From positions 17,236,001 to 17,300,000 of the forward strand of contig CM059625.1 in the NCBI GenBank assembly GCA_030435675.1: a DNA stretch of 64,000 bases. Reading direction: 5' to 3'. Source of the DNA: Steinernema hermaphroditum (lineage: Eukaryota; Nematoda; Chromadorea; Rhabditida; Steinernematidae). Position numbers and translations under genes: made by a program. Positions 54,381-64,000 of this stretch are shown here, in pieces (the stretch's first letter is position 1; each line of letters starts with the position of its first letter). A model generated the notes under the pieces. The model had not been told where the DNA came from, searched no databases, and was given only the letters and a program-made list of their open reading frames with translations.

Positions 54381-57300
54381 GCCGATTGATTACCTGCAAT
54401 GCGTTGTTCGTGCACATAACGGCCTCACGTGAATATATAAATAATCTAAAGTCCGATAAAGCGATGCCGGGCTTCAGAGGCATCGCTAGTTTAGCGCTGC
54501 TAAAATTGAATCAGAACAAATAGAACGACAATCCGGACTGAACGGAAATCATCACCGTAAAACTGAATAGACATAAAAAAAATGAAGGGGAATTTTCTGG
54601 AATACATAATCGCTGCTACAAAACGATTTCACCTGAATAATTCAGACTGTTGGCAGGAGCGGATGGAAAAGAAGGATCATATCCGAGTTCCCATAATGGA
54701 AATTTCTGCTCTGGGTAGATGAAAAACCAGATTAGTTGACAATACTGACCGCATAACATTGACCATGTGGGCGTGCTCAAAATAAATCAAACTACAGGCC
54801 GATAGACGGCAAAATGAACGTGAATGCTGTTGCAAAATGCGTTCGCGTTCAATCTATATGCGGAGAAAGACTCGCCCCAACGTCACAATCCAGCAAAAAC
54901 AATGAAGTGATATGAAGGTTCAATCGGTATGGCGGCCACACACATCGAAATGGGATGGACGTACCAACTGACACAATCCTTTGATCTTTTGACCGTAATC
55001 GTTGAGGGTATCTTCGAGTTTACGAGCCAAGCTGTAGCCTTTCTTTCGTAGACTAGTTACATATTTAGCGCTCAACTTTTGGTCAAAGAGGTAAATGAAC
55101 AGTAGTATAACTTATGATGATAGCCAGTGTGAAGTGAAAGTTCAGAATTTCTGTATATACTTTGCATTATGAGTAGTCCTCAAAATAGTCTAAGCCAATT
55201 TCCTTCGAAAATTCTTTAACGGTAACTGTTCAGCATATATACATAAAAGATTTGAATTATTTTTCGTTATTGAAAAGTTGCCAAAGTGCAATCAGTGACA
55301 ACATTCAAATACGCAACATTTAATGTTATTCAAAGAATTCAAAGATTGAATAAGCATTTGCTTATTTCTCGACGTATGTGTCATCAACATCGGGCAAATG
55401 GGCGAGGAAACGCTATTGTAATCGAATTCCCCCGGTGCATTCGGCCGCTTTCGGCGATTGCCCGCGCTTCTCTCGCCAATCAAAACATTTCACACCTTTT
55501 ATGGTGCCGTGGTGGCCCTTGAAGCTGGGAAATCACTACAATCGCTCAAACATCACAGCCGTTTGGGTATCAGAAACCCCCGTCTAAACTATTGTTTGTT
55601 TGCAGAAGGGATTTTTAACATTTACATTGTGGCCTGCAGTCAGCCGTGTTGCGCGCGAGAGTGCAAAGGCGACGTTCACGTAAATCGATGTCGCTTACCA
55701 GCACACCTTATACTGACAGTTTACTGCTTCGATTTCACCCTTAAAGTTATCCGTTCATCTTGTATGCCACTTAATTTAATTAGTGACATGCCTATCGAGC
55801 ATCAGGCTCATTACAGTTCGCCTGTGTTACGCGCGCGTGCAAGTGAGGCTGGCGGCTGAGACGACAAGAGTACGGGGGCTATGTGTCATCATCACCATAT
55901 CGTCTTCGTCGCCTCCTTTTGGGTTTTCCGTTGCTCGTCCCACGCGTTCTCCCCGCGTTTCCCCCTTTCACCTTCGTTACCAACACCGGCCGCTGGCTGC
56001 TCGTGATCGTTCTCATCGAATCACAATACAGACAGAAACGCAAGACACTTAACCAGGCAGGCTGCGACACATGAAACGGTGATTGAAATCCACGCAACAA
56101 CCATCGGTCACACGCGCTCGCGCCATTGACTATACTTCGAAGACGCACCGCTGACCCAATCTTAATGCAGCTCGGGAAGCCTACGAGACGATGTTGCAGC
56201 TGATACCCGGTTGGTTCTTCTCCTTCCTTATATTATTTTAACTGGACAATCTCGATGTCCCCTACATTCTCATCGTCTAGTCAGCGGATCCCTCACACTC
56301 CTAAATGGCAACATTCCTTCTTTGCGTCGCCGAACCGCCGATCACGATGACGCTTTCGTTCCTAATGCTCTGTCGAATGATAGCTAGCGTTGTTGCCATA
56401 AGCTTCACTTTTTACCAAATTTATGACATTAGGGTAGTGGGCCGCTATCGGTATGGTGATTCGCGCGCCAAATATTTGACGCCCACTGTCAAAAAAGCGC
56501 ATGTTGTCTTATTTGAACGAATACATTTGTATGCAGCTGCGGTGATCAGCGGAAGGAAGCGCCACAGTCGTTCTCATCAGCGCCTCGATGCCCTTTCCTG
56601 AATAATGTCTCGGTTTTAGGACGATGCGACCCTTGACGTGATTCATACAGTAGTGTTGTTTGGCCTTCAGTGGGCGATATTGCTATGATGGCTCTATTGA
56701 CCATAGCTGACTTGTACTTGAGACTAAACCGCCGTAATTCACTGTGATTAATTCACGGTGCCCTTTTTCTCAAAACTGTCGGTGTATCTTCACCCCTTTG
56801 ATGGCTCCAAGCACTCAGTTTGAGCGTTAAACGCGCAAAGCAGTCATATGCTTTACCGGAAATTCTTATCAATTTTGCACAGATCAGCTTATTGAAACGC
56901 ATCAAAAAATTGAGCATCAAAGATAACAGTTTCTGCTTACGTGCCTTTTATTGCATTGTTGACTGAGTGAAGTTGCCTTGCACTGTTTATTGCCTTTCAG
57001 CTCGGTCAGCTGTACTTATGGTTCTTTCTATTTTCAGCGAAATACCGTAGCGTCGTTTAATATCATCTTCGCGAAGTGGATTCATATCGACTCGTAAGTA
57101 TTTTCTATTTTCGATCAATCTGTTTCGTTGGCGCAATTGTGCATAAGTGAGGAAATTTTATTTTCCGTATGACTAACCTGAGCGTTCAATGTTCCCACAT
57201 CCAGGAGAACGTAATGAATCCACTGTGCTGTTTCATTTCGTTAGTCATGGTGGCGCTGTCTCATCCAGACCATCCCGACGGGCCCTTTGAAGTCCCTTTT

Positions 57301-57435
57301 GAGTCAGTTAATCTGCGTTGTGTCCAGGCCGAAGTCGGTTGGTCTCTTGATGGCTGGTGACTGTTGCTAGATATGCGATAGCCTTTTAATAGTCTGATGC
57401 GCCTTTTAATAAGCTGTACGTTTATAGGAAACACC
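54381..57435. other. 3-kb divergent upstream region between acl-3 and filamin
   Basis: No supported complete gene. Several open frames (for example 55458-55859 and 56305-56601, plus strand) lack splice partners or family resemblance. One exon-like stretch is listed separately. Probably contains promoters for both flanking genes and noncoding 5' exons of filamin. Confidence 0.5.
57038..57093 (+). other. Exon-like 56-base stretch upstream of filamin
   Basis: A strong acceptor (TTCTATTTTCAG) and a perfect donor (GTAAGT) enclose an open reading of RNTVASFNIIFAKWIHID. It could be a 5' UTR exon or alternative first coding exon of filamin. I cannot connect it in frame. Confidence 0.3.
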
Positions 57436-60400
57436 ATGTCGCGTCCATCAGACGAAGAGTCGAAGGAGAGGGTGTTGCCGGAAACGTTGCCCGACGCTGC
57501 TTGGAAAAAGATCCAGCAGAACACCTTCACTCGTTGGGTGAACCAGCACCTTTCTTGCGTCGAGCTAAGCATTGATAATCTGGTCAGGCTACTATCGTCC
57601 TATATTGCACTTCTTTTACTTGCAATTGCAGGCTTGCGATTTTAACGATGGGTTAAGATTGATTCGTCTTGTCGAAGTCCTTTCAACCCGCTCGTTGGGC
57701 AAATACAACAAGAAGGTTTCCTTCCGTTCTCAGAAGCTGGAGAACGTTTCGCTTGCCCTGAAGTTCCTTGAGATCGACGAAGACATCAAACTGGTGAACA
57801 TCGGTAATGATGAAAGCTGTCCCATACGTGTTTCATGAGATGGTCATTACAGATAGTTCTGACATTGTCGATGAGAATCTGAAGCTTATCATGGGTCTTG
57901 TGTGGACGCTGATCCAGCACTACTCGATCTCCATGCCTGTGTGGACTGATTCCGAGAAAGCGAAGGACAACAACGTTTCGAACAGTCCGCGGCAGCGTCT
58001 TCTCGTTTGGATCAAAGCCCACGTGCCTGAAGATGTTCCCGTGACGAATTTCAATACAGATTGGAACGACGGAGTTGCTTTGGGCGCTTTGGTACGTTTA
58101 CAGTACCCTCGTGTATTGTCATGAAGTGCTTTGTGTAGGTTGATACGTGCTGTGGACCTTTGATCCATCTCGACTGGCGTAACTTTGATCCACGTGATGC
58201 CGACAGTAACACGGCACTCGTGATGAAGATCGCTGCAGACAGGCTCAACGTCGCTCCTCTGATCACTCCGGAGGAACTTATTAACCCAAATGTCGATGAG
58301 CAGAGTGTGATGACATATCTGTCTCAGTTTCCGCGTGCCTATGCTGCCTTCATCGAAAAAAAGCGAAAGGAAGAGCAGGATAGACTCGTCCGCGAAGAAA
58401 TCGAACGTCGCGAATCTGTGATTGCTGAGGAGATGGAAGAGCAGCGCCGATTACTTCGTGAAGCTCAGCAACAGCGAGAGCGCGAGGAAGAGGAACAACG
58501 ACGCCTGGAAGAAGAACAGCGACTTCGCTGGGAAGCGCAAGAAATGGAGCGCCTGCGACTGGAGGCTGAAGAAGTCGAACGACTTCGCAAGCTCAGAGAA
58601 GAGGAAGAGATTCAACGTCTGGAAGCTGAACGGTTGGAGATGGAGAGGAGACGTTTGGAAATTGAAGAAGAGATCCGGAGACAAGAGGAACTCGAAAACG
58701 AGCAGCGAATCTTACGCCAAATTGAGGAAGAGCGTCGCCTTGAAGAAGAGCGCCGCATTGAAGAAGAGCACGAAAAAGAGCGCCTCTATCAGGAGGAAGT
58801 AACCAGCGCAACGCATATCGAAGTTGATGATGAGAGCGGTGTCTCGGAGAAATATCTTCAGGTTCTCCAAAAGGAAGAGGAACACCTTAGCATTCCTTTC
58901 GTACATGACAACGTAAGGGTTTCGAACATAACTACCGTCAAAATTAATACTATATACTGGTTTAAATACGGCTCCCTTTTTCGAACCTCACTGTCCTGCT
59001 AACCAGTTGAAAGATTTGCATAAAAGGCAAAGGCGTTCTCGCGAAATCAGTTTTAGCTAGAAAGCTTTCAGTTGAAATATACAACATCCTCAAAGTCAAT
59101 TCGCTAATCAAGTTAACTTACAGGGTAGCCAGAGCCTGCCACGCACCAGCTGTGACTCGGATTCAAGCGGCATCTGCAATGATGCGTCACATTCGAAAGG
59201 AAACGACGATGATTGGAGCGTTCTTAAACGGCAGGTGAGGTTTTGGTACGATTTTACTGTGGTGACTGGTTGAGTGAGTGACAGTTACTCAAAACCGGTA
59301 TTGCACGGACAACGAGTGTTATTGCGCGCGTCTGCCGTTATAACGCACGGCTTTTAGAGTGTATACATGTGTTTGCATTTCGATATTCTGTTTAGGGTGA
59401 GATGCCAAGTGAGCAACTTCCATCAGACAGTCAGAACACCGATGAAACCCGCGTTCCCAATCATCTTCGCTGCTATGCGGAAGGCCCTGGTCTTAAGCAC
59501 GCTTTTGTGAATGAGCCAACGTGGTTTGAGGTCAACACTCAGGTAAACGGATATGTTGTTGAGTTCAATAAGCGAAAGAAGAGTCCATTTGTAGGAGTCC
59601 GACCGACCTGGACATTTGCAATTCCGTCTGAAAGGCCCACATGAGACCCAAACGTCTGTGAAGGATCATTCCGACGGATGCTGTACCTTTGAATACACTG
59701 CCTTGTCACCTGGTCAGTACATCATCGATGTTTTGTATGCTGACGTCGACACCAATAACGAAGAATTGGAAGCACAACACATTCCAGGTTCACAGTTCTT
59801 TTCAGTTTTTGCGTAACGTCAATATGTAGGATCCCCGTTTTATGTGGACGTTGAAAACGGACCGAATGGGTGCCATTATGACGACTCTGCAGAGAAGCAG
59901 AATGGCATTTCGTTCGCTAACAACTACTTGACGGTATGACATCTTCCATGTCCAAGGGGTGATCATTGTGAGCTATCCCGCTAGTGACTCCTGCAATTTT
60001 GATTGTGCGGGCATCCGGCTAGCGATTGATTTGTAACGCAAGCAGGACCAAGCTCAACCGCCGAGCCACAGGTGTTGTTTGGTGAGACTGAGCGGCTAAT
60101 GCGGAGAGAGGGTGAGACAGGCGATCAAAGGTTTAGCTTTGGACTCGGATCTGAGCATCTGTTAGGATCGCAAGCGATTATATCGTCCTTCTCGTAATGT
60201 GCACGTAAGCGTCGGTGGCGGTTGTTTTCCCTCAGGGTGTGTTAAGTGGAAAGCGAGGAAAGGTTCAGTGTATTAATCGATGTATTGCTGCTGTCTACAT
60301 CCCCCGCTTGTCTAACCCTCTACGATAGTTTTACATTTCAGACATCGGACGATCAAGCCGACAGGGCCGACGCTTCGGATCTCGAACGGTATTCGTTCGT

Positions 60401-63400
60401 CCATCAAAACGGATCGGAGAAGCCTAAGAACGATTGCGAAGTCGCTGTTCTGGTGAACCTCATTGAGAACGTCTCGGTTCAAGACCTCACACCTATTGTC
60501 ACGATGCCTAGCGGTGCACACACTCAAAGTGCTCAAATCGTCGACAACCATGATGGTACCGTACTCGTCAAGTACCAACCCACGCAACAAGGTTATTGTG
60601 ACACACAACTTCTAAGGAATAAGACCTTATTTAGGAAAACACGAACTGACCATTCAGCACAATGGACATAATTTGAAAGGCGCCCCAATTGTTTTCTACG
60701 TTGATGACATCAAGAGCGGATTCATTACTGTGTATGGCCCTGGACTTCAGTACGCTGTCGTCGGAGAACCCGCGGCTTTTACCGTTTGCGCTGCTGGCGG
60801 GATCAAGGCCGACTTGGTTGTCTCCATTGAGGGCAATGGAAAAGCAAACGTCCAATCTCATGACAACAAGGTACCACATGCATTCAAGAAAGTATCACAA
60901 ATGTGTTATTTTCAGGACGGTACCTGCTCTGTCACCTGGGTTCCTCCCGTTCCCGGCGAGTACCTTATCAGCGTGAAAGTAGCCGGAAAACTTGTGAAAG
61001 GAGGACCTTTCAAAGTGCTCGTTGCCGGCGAAGGCCACAAACGCGCCCATCTTTCTGTCGGTTCCACCTCGGAAGTGTCATTGAACATCATCGAATCTAG
61101 CCTCAAAGGCATCTCTGCTTCCATCAAGAGTCCTCTCGGAATTGAAGAGCCCTGCTTCATACGACATATCGATGCCACTCACATTGGTGTTTCTTTCACT
61201 CCTCGCGAAGTTGGCGAACACCTGATCACCGTGAAGAAGGATGGCTGCATTCTGCCGAAGTGCCCGTTCCGAATCAAGGTCGACAAATCGCAAGTGGGCG
61301 ATGCATCTAAAGTTGTCTGCAGTGGCCCTGGAATCGGTAGCGCGACGAGCCAGAGCTTTAACGAGATCATCGTTGACACTACCAAAGCAGGTTTGAATGC
61401 AACAATATATCCATAAGTAAAACCTTCCATCTTCAGGATATGGTGGTCTTTCGGTCTCCGTTGAGGGTCCCTCAAAGGCGGAGATTATCTGCAAGGAGGC
61501 AAAGAACGGAATTGTTAAAATTGCGTACAAGCCTTCTGAGCCTGGAGTTTACGCCGTGGCTGTCAAGTTCGCCGACAATCATGTTCGCGATAGTCCCTTC
61601 AACGTCAGCTGTACTGGTAAGGGAGCCGGCGCCGTTTCTGACACCACCGGTCGTAAATGTGAACAAGTGAGTAAGACAAAGTAGGCATAATCGAAGAAGC
61701 AATCAATTATAGGCACCTATCGTCCTCCCCGACCAGGAAGCTGTTCTGTACGCCAAATTGCCAAACACAAATCCGATGGATATGACCTCTAAAGTTATGC
61801 TTCCGAACGGCCGAAGTGAAGACATTGAGATGCGCGACTTGGGCGACTGCTTCTATCAGTTGAAGTTCGTTCCCAAGGAGGAGGGTCTTCATATGGTTAG
61901 CGTTCTCCACAAGGAACAGCATGTCAATGGTTAATCACCAGAAAATTGAAAACGTAACTTAAAGCAGAAAATTGCAGGAAGTCCTTATCAATACACTATT
62001 GGATCATTCTCCGAAGGAGGTGCCCACAAAGTTCGCGCCGGAGGCATGGGCCTTGTTCGTGGAGAAACGGTTTACCCTCAATCATTCAACATCTTCACCC
62101 GTGAAGCCGGTGCAGGCAAACTCAACGTTACAATTGAGGGGCCTTCTAAGGCGGCTATGGATTTCAAGGATCACAAGAACGGCAATTGCCATCTTGAGTA
62201 TAAGGTCCAACAGCCGGGAGAGTACGTCGTCGCCGTGAAGTTTAACGATCAACATATCCCTGATTCTCCCTTCAAGGTGTGAATGTGATTAGCATAAGCA
62301 TGCAAGCAGTCTAATTTAGGTATTTATCGCTCCGTCTACTGGAGAAGCTCGCAAACTCGAGCTGGCTTCTTTCCCCGATATGGGTCTTCCGGTCGGAAAA
62401 GCATGCACTTTCACCGTTCTGACCCATCGCGCGCGAGGACATCTCGAGGCTAAAGTAGTTTCACCCAGCAACACCGTTGAAACCATTGACATTGTCCCAA
62501 TTGACGAGGGAGAATCCTATGCTATGCGCTTCATTCCCCACGAGGTAAGCATTGAAGCTCATTCTAGTTGCACGTAATGATTTTAGCCCGGAAATCACTA
62601 CGTTCACGTCACCCTCGACGGTGCTCCCATGCGCGACTCTCCATTCCGCATCCGTGTTGGCGGCAAAGACTCCTCTGATCCGACTGCTGTTCACGCTACC
62701 GGGGATGGCTTGAAGCAGGGTCAGACTGGACAAAAATGCGAATTCATCATCAATACGTGCAACGCCGGAGCCGCTCCTCTGCAAGTGCAAATCGACGGTC
62801 CTTCAAAGGTCACCTTGGACGCTTATGAATTGGACACGGGCTACAAGGCCCGCTACACTCCGCTCGCTCCTGGAGACTACTACGCCAGTGTTAAGTACGC
62901 AGGTATTCAATCAGAAATCGAAAATGGAAATCACAAATGTACCTAAAGGCATTCACATTCCCGGATCGCCCTTCAAGATCCACGTCACCGGCAGTGCCCT
63001 GGGTGGCAGTGGATTCAACGAGTCGTCAATGGTCAAGATCGACGCTCTTGCTAAGACGAGTAAGGGAACGGTTGCTCAAGCGCCCACGTACAAGGGAGAC
63101 GCCAGCAAGGTCTCCGTTAAAGGTGCCGGTCTGAAGAAGTTTTTCCCCGGACGGCCAGCGATGTTCACCATCGATACCGCCATGGCCGGTAATGATCTAA
63201 TCTCTCCATGTTACTTTTCATCCTGTATATTCTAGGACCTAACCTTCTTTTCGTTGGCGTTGTCACCACTAAGGGTCCATGCGAAGAGGTCCTTGTTAAG
63301 CACCACGGCCAAGGAAGCTACATTGTTAATTACAAGATCCACGAGAGGACGAAAGGCTTCATCTTCGTTAAATACGGCGACGAACAGATCCCGGGATCTC

Positions 63401-63420
63401 CGTTTGCGGTTGAGCCATAA
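57436..63420 (+). CDS. fln-1: Filamin, actin-crosslinking protein
   Basis: Exons: 57436-57582, 57632-57803, 57853-58091, 58139-58912, 59124-59234, 59396-59542, 59595-59787, 59830-59933, 60342-60591, 60633-60871, 60916-61390, 61437-61666, 61713-61929, 61978-62276, 62320-62544, 62587-62902, 62949-63188, 63236-63420; phases agree. Two calponin-homology domains form the actin-binding head ([69 protein letters not shown]). A highly charged Glu/Arg segment follows. Then come about ten filamin Ig repeats, marked by GPG and GSPF-type ends ([44 protein letters not shown]). The last repeat, with [15 protein letters not shown] and [12 protein letters not shown], matches the vertebrate C-terminal dimerisation repeat. 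That is far fewer repeats than the 24 of vertebrates. The ATG is 8 bases after an acceptor (TTTATAG). Longer or shorter isoforms are possible. Confidence 0.93.
58345..58800 (+). other. fln-1: Long Glu/Arg-rich helix between the filamin actin-binding domain and Ig repeats
   Basis: About 150 residues made almost only of E, R, Q, L and K, such as [20 protein letters not shown] and [20 protein letters not shown]. The i to i+4 Glu-Arg pairing suggests a single alpha-helix or weak coiled coil. It replaces the normal short linker between the head and the first Ig repeat. Confidence 0.85.
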
Positions 63421-63725
63421 GCATATGCTTTAAAGTATTTTGGTGTTTCCTAATGTTTTCGACTTTGTCTTGCTAGATCCATGTCACAGCTCTGATTTGC
63501 TTGTTGTTGGAGCACACACCAATTAATATACGATATGTGTAGCTTTTGCATTTGTTGGAGTGAAATGTTCGAATGTCGTGATGTTCTTCTTTTTTTTTGT
63601 ACAGCAAGTCTCGTTACGTATATCCATCAACATGACACGCCAATCGTGTATTGAATCTAGTCTCTGTCAACATTGAGGTTTAATAATGAATTGCTGCTCA
63701 ACAAAAAATATACACCGCGAATAAA
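63421..63725 (+). other. Filamin 3' UTR
   Basis: Noncoding sequence after the filamin stop, ending at AATAAA (63720-63725). T-rich, with no other feature seen. Confidence 0.6.
63720..63725 (+). terminator. Polyadenylation signal for filamin
   Basis: AATAAA about 300 bases after the filamin stop. Confidence 0.6.
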
Positions 63726-63836
63726 CTATGTATTCAGTATTGTCTTCAAGAATATACCCTTTTCTTTGCAAAACTCGTTGATCGGACGATCTTGCACTGT
63801 ACAGATATGCTGCATGGACCCGCCACAACTGCACTT
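63726..63836 (-). CDS. Possible terminal exon of a minus-strand gene beyond the window
   Basis: After a CATCTGAG acceptor the minus strand reads KCSCGGSMQHICTV, QDRPINEFCKEKGIFLKT, ILNT and a stop: 36 residues, four cysteines. It is open only in this frame and looks protein-like. No family is recognised. It would converge on filamin, with the stop codon touching the filamin poly(A) signal. The sequence further along (63837-64000) is T-rich and intron-like on this strand. Confidence 0.3.
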   Translation of the reverse strand, partial: KCSCGGSMQHICTVQDRPINEFCKEKGIFLKTILNT

Positions 63837-64000
63837 CTCAGATGGAAGACTCCTCGCTTGTTGCGGGAATGACTGTGACTGATTCGGGGAAGTCAGACTA
63901 TAAGGGTTATGGTTAGAACAAGATAAAAAGGGAGAAGCATAAAGGGAATGGCATCTATTTTTGTGGTATGTTAAAAAGCTATGGCGTCAGGAAGAGCGTG

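Noticed and set aside
55458..56601. Open frames of 98-133 residues upstream of filamin
   Set aside because: No splice context, no resemblance to any family, and overlapping open frames on the opposite strand suggest chance.

Overview
The window is nuclear DNA from a nematode, most likely a compact-genome clade V (rhabditid) species. Genes are split by many introns of 40-50 bases with GT..AG ends and TTTTCAG-type acceptors. A FMRFamide-like peptide gene of the flp-1 type is present, and several start codons sit a few bases after an acceptor with no recognisable upstream exon, as expected for spliced-leader trans-splicing. Every gene I can name (NOL10, Clarinet, PINCH, IFT122, FLP-1, tafazzin, filamin) has an orthologue that I recall on Caenorhabditis elegans chromosome IV, so this looks like a piece of that ancestral linkage group with shuffled order.

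Layout. 1-2097 (+): most of a NOL10/Enp2 ribosome-biogenesis gene, 5' end outside the window. 2098-7594: no supported gene. About 7595-39800 (+): one giant gene, the Clarinet (cla-1) active-zone scaffold, with roughly 25 kb of coding sequence in about 35 exons. It ends in a PDZ domain and a C2 domain, and its largest exon carries a 13.8-kb array of about 39 tandem 354-bp (118-residue) units. 40013-41485 (-): a five-LIM PINCH adaptor (pin-2). 42362-47518 (-): IFT122/DAF-10, a retrograde ciliary transport subunit. 47747-48486 (+): flp-1 precursor, head-to-head with daf-10 across 228 bp. 48696-48983 (-): an unrecognised small gene or 3' gene end. 50291-50527 (-): an ORF interrupted by one TAG, possibly a relic. 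51675-51842 (-): a 55-residue single-pass membrane protein. 53182-54380 (-): tafazzin (acl-3). 57436-63420 (+): filamin with an actin-binding domain, a long Glu/Arg-rich helix and about ten Ig repeats. 63726-63836 (-): a possible terminal exon of a gene that lies beyond the window.

The most interesting feature is inside cla-1. Every tandem unit contains the pattern LTEEEMAHIERVMKMAEQ, which resembles the first Rab3-binding helix of RIM and rabphilin. The same pattern appears at least eleven more times as diverged single copies on both sides of the array. The long isoform may therefore be a string of about 49 Rab-effector-like helices attached to a PDZ-C2 active-zone anchor. The array also shows higher-order duplication, strong homogenisation, two frame-breaking indels and one clearly garbled segment (about 24118-24302) that looks like an assembly join, so the true copy number is uncertain.

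Functionally the neighbours are unrelated housekeeping, neuronal, ciliary and cytoskeletal genes. The only arrangement that suggests shared control is the short divergent promoter between daf-10 and flp-1.
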